Of a stretch of DNA of 64,000 nucleotides, positions 33,134 through 41,217 are shown one piece after another. Both the position numbers and the translations under genes were made by a program. The notes under the pieces were generated by a model. That model saw only the letters and a program-made list of their open reading frames with translations, did no database searches and was not told where the DNA came from. Numbering within the stretch: the stretch's first letter is position 1; each line of letters begins with the position of its first letter. The stretch lies in contig NZ_WWEM01000031.1 in NCBI RefSeq assembly GCF_019308285.1, forward strand, positions 372,001-436,000. The letters run 5' to 3'. Origin of the DNA: Flavobacterium quisquiliarum. GTDB lineage: Bacteria; Bacteroidota; Bacteroidia; Flavobacteriales; Flavobacteriaceae.

Positions 33134-34750
33134 TTAAACTACCACTCCAGATTTTACACTTTCAAAATTTCCCTGTAAGTGTGCTGCATTTGCTCTTCCG
33201 CTTGGATCAAGATTTTCCTGCCATTTTGGAATCCATTTACGCACAGTTTGTGCTGCACTGACCTGTGGATAATATTTATGAAAAATAGAGCGGTACAAAT
33301 AAGCTTCTTTTGTCGTTGGAGAATTATACGGAAATTCTGCATTTGCACCCGCTAATTGTTCGTCTGTAACTTGAGAAGCACAATATTCAATTAATTCATC
33401 AACCCAATTGTAACCTACCCCATCAGAAAATTGCTCTTTTTGACGCCACAAAACTTCTGAAGGCAAATAAGGATCTTCTGGTGTATCAAAAGCTTTTCTT
33501 AGAATGTATTTTTCAATTCCATCATATGTTTTAGGCTGTTTTTCTTCTGTTTTGATTCGGATATTTGTATCTAGGAATGCGGTATCCAAAAACGGGAATC
33601 TCACTTCCAATCCGTGAGCCATTGTGGTTTTGTCCGCACGAAGTAAATCTGCCGTAAACAACTTCTGAACTCTTTCTATTGTTTCATCTTGAAATTCCTC
33701 TGTTGAAGGCGCATTTCTAAAATACAAATGACCTCCAAAAACCTCATCTGCTCCTTCTCCTGACAAAATCACTTTTATTCCTTGCTCAGCAATCGCTTTA
33801 GAAAGCAAATACATCGGCACTCCGGATCTTACCGAAATAATATCATACGTTTCGATATGATAAATTACTTTTTCTAAAATCTGAACTCCTTCTTCTACAG
33901 AAAAATGAATTTCATGATGCTCTGTTCCTAAAAATTCAGCTGCTTTTCGCGCCACAATATTATCTGGAGAATCTGCATCTAAACCAATTGAGAAAGAATG
34001 TATTTTTTGCCCATTTTCTTTTAAAAAACGAGAAGCAATAGAAGACGTTAAAGAAGAATCCAGTCCTCCTGAAAGTATTACTCCAACTGGAACATTTGCC
34101 AACAAACGTTTGCTTGTTGCATCGATTAAACTCTGACGAACGACATTTAAATCTAAAGGCTGATCTGCATTTTTATGATCTTCGTACTCTGGACGGTAAT
34201 ATTTTACAAAACCCGTTTTTGCTGTATAATAATGTCCTGGAGGAAAAGTTGAAAACGATTTGCACTGATCTGCAATAGATTTCATTTCTGAAGAAAAATA
34301 AATACGTCCTCTTTCGTCCAAACCATAATATAAAGGCTTCACACCAATTGGATCACGACCTGCAATATATTTATCACCATCAATTACCACAAAAGCAAAA
34401 TCACCATCGAGTTTGTTACAAAAATCATAACCAAATTCTTCATAAAGATGTACAATTACTTCTGAATCCGATTCTGTTCTAAAAGTATGATGTTGTAAAA
34501 CTGTTTCTTTAAGTTCTTTATAATTGTAAATCTCACCATCATGAACCATCCAAGCTTTATTAGTTCCTTGAATTGGCTGCTTTCCCGAATTAAGATCAAT
34601 GATTGATAGACTTTCATGACAAAGTATACTGCCATTTTCCATAATATGAACATCACTTTCATCAGGGCCTCGATATGACATTCTTTCTGAAAGTTCTTTA
34701 ACAAGTTTGGGGTCTTTTCCTTTACCAATTACGGCTAACAATCCAGACAT
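33134..34750 (-). CDS. Asparagine synthetase paralogue with inactivated glutaminase domain
   Basis: 538 residues. The class II amidotransferase layout is complete (glutaminase about 1-195, synthetase about 205-538). The synthetase half has the ATP pyrophosphatase loop LSGGLDSSLTSS, LSGEGADEVFGGH, LEVRFPFLD and WRQKEQFSDGVGYNW. The glutaminase half starts MSGLLAV instead of MCGI, so the catalytic Cys2 nucleophile is Ser. Two glutamine-binding residues also differ from the neighbouring asnB: HESLSIID for HERLAIVD (Arg to Ser) and DGEIYN for NGEIYN (Asn to Asp). RGPD and ESDSE are retained. Ammonia-dependent asparagine synthesis, or a partner role with the neighbour, is inferred. Confidence 0.93.
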   Translation of the reverse strand: MSGLLAVIGKGKDPKLVKELSERMSYRGPDESDVHIMENGSILCHESLSIIDLNSGKQPIQGTNKAWMVHDGEIYNYKELKETVLQHHTFRTESDSEVIVHLYEEFGYDFCNKLDGDFAFVVIDGDKYIAGRDPIGVKPLYYGLDERGRIYFSSEMKSIADQCKSFSTFPPGHYYTAKTGFVKYYRPEYEDHKNADQPLDLNVVRQSLIDATSKRLLANVPVGVILSGGLDSSLTSSIASRFLKENGQKIHSFSIGLDADSPDNIVARKAAEFLGTEHHEIHFSVEEGVQILEKVIYHIETYDIISVRSGVPMYLLSKAIAEQGIKVILSGEGADEVFGGHLYFRNAPSTEEFQDETIERVQKLFTADLLRADKTTMAHGLEVRFPFLDTAFLDTNIRIKTEEKQPKTYDGIEKYILRKAFDTPEDPYLPSEVLWRQKEQFSDGVGYNWVDELIEYCASQVTDEQLAGANAEFPYNSPTTKEAYLYRSIFHKYYPQVSAAQTVRKWIPKWQENLDPSGRANAAHLQGNFESVKSGVVV

Positions 34751-35066
34751 ACTATTCTATTTATTATTATATTGTATTGTACAAAACTCAAAGCAAGCTG
34801 TACATTAAAAAATCATTAAAAATTTTCACTAAAAGCAAAACTAAAGATTATTTTTTGCTTTCCTAATACTTTCCATATTAAAATCTTCGGGGATTCAATT
34901 TTATTTCGGAGAATGCCAAATATAAAAAAAGTAAGCTTACTAATTACCAAAAACTTTTTATAAAGAACTGAAATCTAGAATTTAACAATTTTAGACAAGA
35001 AAGACGTTCTTTTTCAAGAACGTCTTTCGGCAATATATATACTAATTCTAAAAATTAAACTCTTCT
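34751..35066. other. 316-bp gap between the two asparagine synthetase genes
   Basis: It holds the terminator of asnB (35000-35027) at its right end and otherwise AT-rich sequence upstream of the paralogue. I could not recognise a confident promoter, small ORF or RNA. Confidence 0.7.
35000..35027. terminator. Terminator after asnB
   Basis: AAAGACGTTCTT / AAGAACGTCTTT with a 4-base loop: a perfect 12-bp stem. Confidence 0.88.
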
Positions 35067-36743
35067 TTAGGCTTTTTCATAAGCATCATCGTGAACGCTT
35101 GCTACTGCTCTTCCAGATGGATCGTTCATGTTTTTGAAAGCTTCATCCCATTCCAAAGCGATTTTTGTGCTGCAAGCCACACTTGCTTCCTGAGGCACGC
35201 ATAATGCCGCCGCATCACTTGGGAAATGCTCTGTAAAGATTGAACGATAGTAATATTCTTCTTTTGAAGTTGGTGTCTGTAATGGGAATTTGAATCTAGC
35301 ATTCGCCAATTGCTCATCCGAAACTTCTCTAGCTACCACTTCTTTCAAAGTATCAATCCAGCTGTATCCTACTCCGTCTGAAAATTGCTCTTTTTGTCTC
35401 CAAGCCACACTTTCTGGAAGCATGTCTTCAAAAGCTTTACGAACTACCCATTTCTCCATAGGATGTTCTTTGTTGATCATTTTATCTTGTGGGTTGATGC
35501 GCATTGCAACATCCATAAATTCTTTATCTAAGAATGGCACACGACCTTCAATTCCCCAAGCTGCCAAACTTTTGTTCGCACGTAAACAATCATACATGTG
35601 TAGTTTTCCTAATTTACGAACGTTTTCTTCGTGAAATTCCCTAGCGTTTGGTGCTTTGTGGAAATATAAATATCCTCCGAACAACTCATCTGCTCCTTCT
35701 CCAGAAAGAACCATTTTGATTCCCATTGATTTAATCACTCTTGCCATCAACCACATTGGAGTCGAAGCTCTTACTGTAGTTACATCATACGTCTCAAGGT
35801 TGTAAATTACATCACGAACCGCATCTAGACCTTCTTGAATAGTGAATTTAATTTCATGATGAATAGTTCCGATATGATCTGCTACTTTTCTTGCTGCCGC
35901 TAAATCAGGCGAACCTTCTAATCCAACTGAGAAAGAGTGCAATTGTGGGTACCAAGCATCTGTAGTATCATCTGACTCAATTCTTTTTTGTGCAAATTTT
36001 TTGGCTACAGCCGAAGTAATAGAAGAATCTAAACCTCCTGAAAGTAAAACTCCGTAAGGAACATCACTCATTAATTGTCTGTGAACTGCCGCTTCCAATG
36101 CTTTTTTGATTTCCGGAATACTTGTTTCGTTATCTTTTACTGCATCATAATCAACCCAGTCTCTTTTGTACCATTGAACAAATTCGCCATCTTTACTTGA
36201 TAGATAATGTCCTGGAGGAAATAATTCGATTTTTGTACAGTATCCTTCTAATGCTTTTAATTCAGAAGCCACATAAAAAGTTCCGTGCTGATCCCATCCA
36301 ATATACAATGGAATAATTCCCATGTGGTCACGAGCAACAAAATACTCGTCTTTATCTACATCATAAATTGCAAAACCGAAGATTCCGTTTAGTTCATCAA
36401 CAAAACCAACTCCTTTTTCTCTGTATAAAGCTAGAATAACTTCACAGTCACTTTCAGTCTGAAAGTTATATTTTCCTTCAAATTGTTTACGTAAATCTCT
36501 GTGATTGTAAATTTCACCATTAGCAGCTAAAACCAATTTTTTATCCTCTGTAAATAAAGGTTGTTTTCCTGAAGCTGGATCTACAATTGCCAAACGCTCA
36601 TGAGAAAGAATTGCTTTATCATTACTATAAATACCGCTCCAGTCTGGCCCGCGGTGACGAATGATTTTTGACATTTCTAATACTTGAGGTCTTAACGCTT
36701 CGGCTTTTTGTTTAAGATCAAAGGCACATACAATTCCACACAT
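35067..36743 (-). CDS. asnB: Asparagine synthase (glutamine-hydrolysing)
   Basis: 558 residues. It makes asparagine from aspartate, ATP and glutamine. The glutaminase N-terminus is intact: MCGIVCAF with Cys2, RHRGPDWSG, the Arg of SHERLAIVDPASG, ANGEIYNHRDL and TESDCEVI. The synthetase half has LSGGLDSSITSA, LSGEGADELFGGYLYF, EGRVPFLDKEFM and WRQKEQFSDGVGYSW. The start is certain because Met is removed to expose Cys2. It is tandem with, and upstream of, a paralogue that lost the glutaminase site. The two are separated by a terminator, so they are not obligatorily co-transcribed. Confidence 0.97.
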   Translation of the reverse strand: MCGIVCAFDLKQKAEALRPQVLEMSKIIRHRGPDWSGIYSNDKAILSHERLAIVDPASGKQPLFTEDKKLVLAANGEIYNHRDLRKQFEGKYNFQTESDCEVILALYREKGVGFVDELNGIFGFAIYDVDKDEYFVARDHMGIIPLYIGWDQHGTFYVASELKALEGYCTKIELFPPGHYLSSKDGEFVQWYKRDWVDYDAVKDNETSIPEIKKALEAAVHRQLMSDVPYGVLLSGGLDSSITSAVAKKFAQKRIESDDTTDAWYPQLHSFSVGLEGSPDLAAARKVADHIGTIHHEIKFTIQEGLDAVRDVIYNLETYDVTTVRASTPMWLMARVIKSMGIKMVLSGEGADELFGGYLYFHKAPNAREFHEENVRKLGKLHMYDCLRANKSLAAWGIEGRVPFLDKEFMDVAMRINPQDKMINKEHPMEKWVVRKAFEDMLPESVAWRQKEQFSDGVGYSWIDTLKEVVAREVSDEQLANARFKFPLQTPTSKEEYYYRSIFTEHFPSDAAALCVPQEASVACSTKIALEWDEAFKNMNDPSGRAVASVHDDAYEKA

Positions 36744-37176
36744 AATATTCTATATTTTAATTTTAAGTTTTTAATTTGATAAGGCAAAGATGTAATATTA
36801 GTTACAATTGAAAAACACAAACCTCAATATCAATTACAATTATTAATCAAAAATATTAATTTACATGAAAAATGTAAAATTTAAAAGTAAAAATAAGCTT
36901 CAAACTTAAAAATTTCAATTTGGAGTCCGAAATTGGTTTAAAATTGAAAGTTTAGAATGTTTTTTTGAATTAAATTTTGAGTTATTTTGATATCAATGAA
37001 AGATTCGCAAAGAGGATACAGAAAATTGTTCTGGAATTACTGTTTATACAACTACTAGCAAACTGCTTGTTATTTCTGCCTCCTCAAAATGACAAGATTA
37101 TCGAGAAGAATCTAAGGTTAATTCAACTTTGTCAAAGTTTAAAACTTTGACAAAGTTCTAGACTTAGTAAATAAGA
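36744..37176. other. 433-bp gap upstream of asnB
   Basis: A weak promoter for asnB is possible on the minus strand (CATCTTTG at 36785-36792 with TTTT 19 bp upstream). A small TTACAT/ATGTAA hairpin lies at 36861-36877. The right half (about 36930-37160) looks like decayed dispersed-repeat text (AATTTGGAGTCCGAAATTGG, then CCTCCTCAAAATGACAAG) and ends in a perfect palindrome at 37125-37157. No gene seen. Confidence 0.5.
37125..37157. repeat. Perfect AACTTTGTCAAAGTT palindrome
   Basis: AACTTTGTCAAAGTTT directly meets AAAACTTTGACAAAGTT. Each arm is itself a palindrome of the word ACTTTG/CAAAGT. It lies 19 bp beyond the stop of the minus-strand gene at 37177, so it could act as its terminator, although no T-run follows. 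Confidence 0.85.
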
Positions 37177-37626
37177 TTACTCAACACTTTGAATCGTATA
37201 ATGCGTCTTATTAATTTCAAACTGAAATCCAGCCTTATTTCCCATTAAATGATTTCCTAAAGGAGATTGCGGAGAAAGTGCAATCACATTGATTCCATCA
37301 ATTGCTATTTTAGGAAGAGCGACACTAACATATAAATAGATTCCGTTTGCTTTTACTAAACTTCCCAAAACAATATTTTCAGTAGATTTCAACGAATCGA
37401 TTTTATCTAAAATGCTTTTTTGCTCAATCGCTTCTTTCAGTTTATTAGTCAATTTTTCCTGCTCGATATGCATCATCGACAATGCAGTTTCGTGTTTGTC
37501 ACCGGCAGAACCTTTGGCATCGTTTTTTGAATCTTCGGTCAAGTTGGAAATCATGTCTCTAAAAACATCTATTCGATCTTGAACCATTTGTGTGTAGTGA
37601 GTGTATATTTTTTCTTTGAAGGTCAT
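37177..37626 (-). CDS. GreA/GreB-like C-terminal-domain protein
   Basis: 149 residues. An N-terminal helical, probably coiled-coil part (about 1-85, with DRIDVFRDMISNLTED and KLTNKLKEAIEQKSILDKI) is followed by a beta domain (about 86-149) carrying IALSPQSPLGNHLMGNKAGFQF. The latter resembles the SP-x-S-PLG-xx-LLG-xxxGD signature of transcription elongation factors GreA/GreB. This family is often labelled '3-oxoacyl-ACP synthase' in databases, which the sequence does not support: there is no thiolase fold and no catalytic Cys. An RNA-polymerase-binding role is inferred. The DKHETA segment echoes the GreA acidic tip, but two adjacent acidic residues are not clearly placed. Confidence 0.7.
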   Translation of the reverse strand: MTFKEKIYTHYTQMVQDRIDVFRDMISNLTEDSKNDAKGSAGDKHETALSMMHIEQEKLTNKLKEAIEQKSILDKIDSLKSTENIVLGSLVKANGIYLYVSVALPKIAIDGINVIALSPQSPLGNHLMGNKAGFQFEINKTHYTIQSVE

Positions 37627-37703
37627 TTTTTTTAAAGATGCAAAGGTTTTTGTTTTGCCACAAAGGCACTAAGGCGCTAAGATAAGTCATTTTTTTTCTA
37701 ATC

Positions 37704-38234
37704 TTATTCGAAAAATTCTTTTGGATAAATTACCTCACCGCTTACTCCTTCCAAACTATTTTCTACCAACGCGATAACCATGCAGTTTTCTGCAGGTACA
37801 TCAAATGGCATTTTGATATTGTATTTTTCGCAGGGTTCATATCCGAATCTTGGATAATAATCTTTATGTCCTAACAAAATAATCGATTTATAATCTAAGC
37901 TTTTTGCTACTTCATGTCCATACAGAATAAGTTTGGAACCAATTCCTTTTCCTTGAAATTCAGGCAGGACTGAAACTGGAGCCAACGCCAAAGATTCAAA
38001 TGCATGAGAATCATTTACAATCTTTAATTTGGTGAATAAAATATGCCCGACCATTTTACCTTCAAGTTCTGCAACAATAGATAATTCAGGAATAAAAGCA
38101 TCAGATTCTCTAAGTCTTTCCACTAGAAACTGTTCTTTATGATCACTGTATTCTTCTTTCTCAAAAGCTTTTTCTATCAATTGAAAAACACTTTCAAAAT
38201 CGTTTATATTCTCTTGACGTAATTTAATTTCCAT
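37704..38234 (-). CDS. GNAT family N-acetyltransferase
   Basis: 176 residues. A GNAT acetyl-CoA-binding core: an N-terminal strand with IKLRQENINDFESVFQLIE, strand 4 with GHILFTKLKI and LAPVSVLPEFQGKGIGSKLI. The last segment is motif A, with the Q-x-x-G-x-G/A pyrophosphate loop as QGKGIG. Then comes HEVAKSLDYKSIILLGHKDYYPRFGYEP, typical of the YhbS-type subgroup. Acetyl acceptor unknown. It lies between inverted arms, but its sequence looks like ordinary host coding DNA. Confidence 0.9.
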   Translation of the reverse strand: MEIKLRQENINDFESVFQLIEKAFEKEEYSDHKEQFLVERLRESDAFIPELSIVAELEGKMVGHILFTKLKIVNDSHAFESLALAPVSVLPEFQGKGIGSKLILYGHEVAKSLDYKSIILLGHKDYYPRFGYEPCEKYNIKMPFDVPAENCMVIALVENSLEGVSGEVIYPKEFFE

Positions 38235-38253
38235 AACTGTAAAATTAAAAAAA

Positions 38254-38303
38254 CAGCCACGAATTCACGAATCTACTCCAAAAAATTCATGAGTTCATGG
38301 CTG
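38254..38303. repeat. 19-bp inverted repeat of CACGAATTCACGAAT words
   Basis: CAGCCACGAATTCACGAAT (38254-38272) pairs with ATTCATGAGTTCATGGCTG (38285-38303), 16 of 19 positions. Upstream of the GNAT gene and inside the larger arms. Confidence 0.8.
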
Positions 38304-38368
38304 AAAAAAAAAAGGCACTTTATTTTTTTATAAAATCTTAGTGCCTCTGTGTCTTTGTGGCAATAAGC

Positions 38369-40123
38369 CTAAAAATCAAATTTATAATTTGCTCCTCCTA
38401 AAATCTGGAATCCTTGCACTGGGTAATTCAACCATTTTTGATATGCTTGATTTCCTATATTATTCGCTTTTAAGAAAAATGTCAAACGTTCGTTGAATTT
38501 ATATCCTAAATGAGCATTGGCATCAAAATAACTTTTTAAAGTTATCGGAGCATAATTAGCTGCAATACCCGAATTTGCCTGCATATCTTTTCTTTCGCCC
38601 ACATAAAACACATTCAATCCTGCATACCATTGCTTAGTAATAGTAACGTCTAAAGTTGAACTTAATTTCATTGTTGGTAAATTCCATGCTTCAACTACAT
38701 TATCTGTATTGTAACTATTAAATGTTCCGTTGATTCCGAATGTTACATTTTGAGAGAAATCGGCTTTTAATTCTGCGTAAAATCGTAAAGTTCTAATATC
38801 TTCATAAACTACTCCAAATGAGTTTCCAAAAGCATAATCTTCGTTCGTAATCACTTCTGTGTAATCATTTGCTTTAAACAACGCTTTGTCTTTTTCATTC
38901 AAATACGAACCTGTCAAATTATAGTTTACATTGTTTGCCAGTTTTCCTTTTAAACCTGCAAAAACATTGTACTGCGTGCTTGACGGACGCATATTTAAAG
39001 TCGGTGATAAAAACGGATTCTCAGTCACAAAATCAGCATAAGAGTTTTGTTTTAAACCTCCATCAACTCCTGTATAGAAAATCATTAAATCTCCCACCAA
39101 TTTATAAGAAGCATTTACTTTTGGATACAAATAAAATTTATTGCCACTGTTTTCAGAATCTCCGCTATAAAAAACTCCAGCTCCCAATTCTAACGTCCAG
39201 TCATTTTCATGAATTACAAAACTTGGCTCGATTCCAACATTTGTAAAACCATATTTAACAGCTTCTGTATTATTCTGCAAATAATTATTTTTGAAAGAAC
39301 CGCTTACGTGATCTACAATTACATTTGTTTTAATCGCCTGATCCATGATGTCAACTGTAAAAGTCGGCTTTACAAAAAATCTATTTTCTGATGAAGAATA
39401 ACTATCTGAAAAGTGAGTAAATTTTGCTGCAAGATTACTAAAAATACTCTCTGTAAATTCAGCGTTTCCGCCTACCCAAATTGTATTATAAGAATGATCT
39501 GGATTGATGCTATTTATTAAATCATAACGCTGTGCCGGAATTGTTGAACCAAAATCAGCTGGAAGTCCGTACCAATTGTAGATTTGATTTTGATATCCTA
39601 AATCAACATTCCAATTATTGTCTCTGTTGTTTTGGCCATAACCAACATTAATTGCAGTATCATAAAATTCATCATTCAGCTCCACATCTTTAATTCCCCC
39701 TTGCGACGAATGATGACGAAACATGCCCGCCACATAATCATTATTTCCTAAATCCTGATTTACAAATAATTCGCCATTCAAAGTACCATAATTTCCAACT
39801 CCAACAGTGGCGTAATTATTAAATAGTTTTTCTCTTTTAGCTTTTTCCACTCCTTCTGCTTTTCCTTTAGAAGGCGTAAACGTAGAAGCCACAGGAACAG
39901 ATAAAATACTATATTTAATTACTTCCTTTGGCTGATTACCGCTGTCGTCAAGCGAAGGATTTTCTTTTACTTTAAAAGCATCTGAAATAGTCGGCGAATA
40001 CGGTTTTACAACATTTACGGTTTCCGTTCCGATACTTTCATTTTTCTTAACTTGGGAAAACGAAAGCTGGACAGCAAATAATACTAGTAAAACGATAATT
40101 TTATACTGGCAATTTAATTTCAT
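38369..40123 (-). CDS. TonB-receptor-type outer-membrane barrel without a plug domain
   Basis: 584 residues. A signal peptide (IIVLLVLFAVQLSFSQ) is followed by a short unstructured N-terminal segment (about 25-100, with VNVVKPYSPTISDAFKVKE). A barrel ending in LGGANYKFDF follows, with late strands like those of TonB-dependent receptors (FNERLTFFLKANNIGNQAYQKW). There is no room for the roughly 130-residue plug, so it is either a porin-like relative or a receptor fragment. The same arrangement occurs with large TPR genes in other Flavobacteria, which suggests a conserved partner role. First gene downstream of PhzF on the minus strand. Confidence 0.75.
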   Translation of the reverse strand: MKLNCQYKIIVLLVLFAVQLSFSQVKKNESIGTETVNVVKPYSPTISDAFKVKENPSLDDSGNQPKEVIKYSILSVPVASTFTPSKGKAEGVEKAKREKLFNNYATVGVGNYGTLNGELFVNQDLGNNDYVAGMFRHHSSQGGIKDVELNDEFYDTAINVGYGQNNRDNNWNVDLGYQNQIYNWYGLPADFGSTIPAQRYDLINSINPDHSYNTIWVGGNAEFTESIFSNLAAKFTHFSDSYSSSENRFFVKPTFTVDIMDQAIKTNVIVDHVSGSFKNNYLQNNTEAVKYGFTNVGIEPSFVIHENDWTLELGAGVFYSGDSENSGNKFYLYPKVNASYKLVGDLMIFYTGVDGGLKQNSYADFVTENPFLSPTLNMRPSSTQYNVFAGLKGKLANNVNYNLTGSYLNEKDKALFKANDYTEVITNEDYAFGNSFGVVYEDIRTLRFYAELKADFSQNVTFGINGTFNSYNTDNVVEAWNLPTMKLSSTLDVTITKQWYAGLNVFYVGERKDMQANSGIAANYAPITLKSYFDANAHLGYKFNERLTFFLKANNIGNQAYQKWLNYPVQGFQILGGANYKFDF

Positions 40124-40151
40124 ATTTCTTCTTTTTAAGAGTATAGAGAAA

Positions 40152-40259
40152 AGAATATAGACAATAGACTTTTGCTATTTCTTAATTCTTATGCTAAAAA
40201 CCCTTTGTTCTCTTTCTATATTCTAAAATCTTTTTTCTTTGTTCTATTTTCTATATTCT
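40152..40259. repeat. 16-bp inverted repeat between phzF-like and barrel genes
   Basis: AGAATATAGACAATAG (40152-40167) and CTATTTTCTATATTCT (40244-40259) are inverse copies at 15 of 16 positions. A third copy of the word TCTATATTCTA lies between. It fills the gap. Confidence 0.75.
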
Positions 40260-40262
40260 TGT

Positions 40263-41126
40263 TTAAGCCTCCCATTCTCCTTTGGCTACGAACTGAGCTT
40301 TTCCTCCAATATTGATATCATATTGATCGTCAACTAATTTTCCTTTAAAATAGATTTCAGAAGGTCTGTTTATAAACTCGCCCTGATAGTTGATTAGTTC
40401 AATTTCTTTGGTATTGTATTTTAACAAAGAGGCTTGCAAACATGTACTGGCACTTCCTGTCGCAGCATCCTCCATTAACTGATTGTGTTCAATGTACAAT
40501 AATCTGCTGGTTACTTTTGTTCCTTCAAAATAGTAAAAATATAAACCTTGGTGATCGGTTTTACAATGCTGTTTCATCCATAGACCCGCGTTGTCTTTAT
40601 CCAAAACCAAATTCTCTAAAGCTCTTCTACTGCTTAGCGGAACCATTACAAAAGCGCTTCCAGTTGTAACTTCCTGAACTGGAAATTGGTTTTCAAAATC
40701 GCTTACTTTCAGATTGCTGAAGTGTGTAAAATCTTCTTTTGAAAAAACATCCCAAAACTTTGGCTGCGCTGCTTTTAACCAAATCAGATCTTCTGATTTA
40801 TGAATTGCAATTGGTCCAATAGGAACTTCTAATTTCATTTCAGATGGAGCATTTTCAAAAATCTTGTTCATCAAAACCCATGAAGTTCCAATTATTGGAT
40901 GTCCTGCAAACTGCATTTCGTGTGCTGGTGTAAATATTCTAATTTCCGCTTTATTATTTTCTCTGTCTAGCTTTGTAACAAAGGTGCTCTCTGCAAAATT
41001 AATTTCTCGTGCAATCTGCTGCATTTGTACTGTGCTTAAATTTTCTGCATCTAAAAAAACCGCCAGCTGATTTCCAGCATATTTTTTATCGGCAAAAACA
41101 TCTACTATATAAAAAGGTAAACTCAT
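40263..41126 (-). CDS. PhzF-family isomerase
   Basis: 287 residues. A diaminopimelate-epimerase-like two-domain fold: DVFADKKYAGNQLAVF at the N-terminus, EINFAESTFV with the PhzF catalytic Glu, FAGHPIIGTSWVL and EDAATGSASTCLQASLL in the second domain. PhzF proper isomerises a phenazine precursor. Most family members outside phenazine producers have no known substrate, and no phenazine genes are here. Flanked on both sides by inverted repeats (40152-40259 and 41157-41198) and in line with the TPR and barrel genes. Confidence 0.9.
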   Translation of the reverse strand: MSLPFYIVDVFADKKYAGNQLAVFLDAENLSTVQMQQIAREINFAESTFVTKLDRENNKAEIRIFTPAHEMQFAGHPIIGTSWVLMNKIFENAPSEMKLEVPIGPIAIHKSEDLIWLKAAQPKFWDVFSKEDFTHFSNLKVSDFENQFPVQEVTTGSAFVMVPLSSRRALENLVLDKDNAGLWMKQHCKTDHQGLYFYYFEGTKVTSRLLYIEHNQLMEDAATGSASTCLQASLLKYNTKEIELINYQGEFINRPSEIYFKGKLVDDQYDINIGGKAQFVAKGEWEA

Positions 41127-41156
41127 ATCTTTTTTGTAAAAAAATGTAAATTGTAA

Positions 41157-41198
41157 ATTGTATACTGTTTCAATGTTTTCATTTTTACAGTATACAAT
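41157..41198. repeat. 12-bp inverted repeat between TPR and phzF-like genes
   Basis: ATTGTATACTGT (41157-41168) and ACAGTATACAAT (41187-41198) are perfect. Further TGTAAATTG and CTACAGTATACA words extend the element on both sides. Confidence 0.75.
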
Positions 41199-41217
41199 CT
41201 ACAGTATACATTAAAAA

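Larger units (their letters stand above)
37655..38363. repeat. 27-bp inverted arms bracketing the GNAT gene
   Basis: The left arm 37655-37681 and right arm 38337-38363 are inverse copies at 23 of 27 positions, built from the words GCCACAAAG and GCACTAAG. They enclose the GNAT gene (37704-38234) and a smaller inverted repeat at 38254-38303. Confidence 0.7.

Noticed and set aside
37177..37626. 3-oxoacyl-ACP synthase call for this gene
   Set aside because: The protein is 149 residues and lacks any thiolase fold or catalytic Cys/His motif. The Gre-like C-terminus is the better fit.
37655..38363. Composite transposon around the GNAT gene
   Set aside because: No transposase and no target-site duplication that I can see. 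Kept only as an inverted-arm observation.
40263..41126. Phenazine biosynthesis locus
   Set aside because: Only phzF-like is present; no phzA-E/G nearby, and PhzF relatives are widespread outside phenazine pathways.
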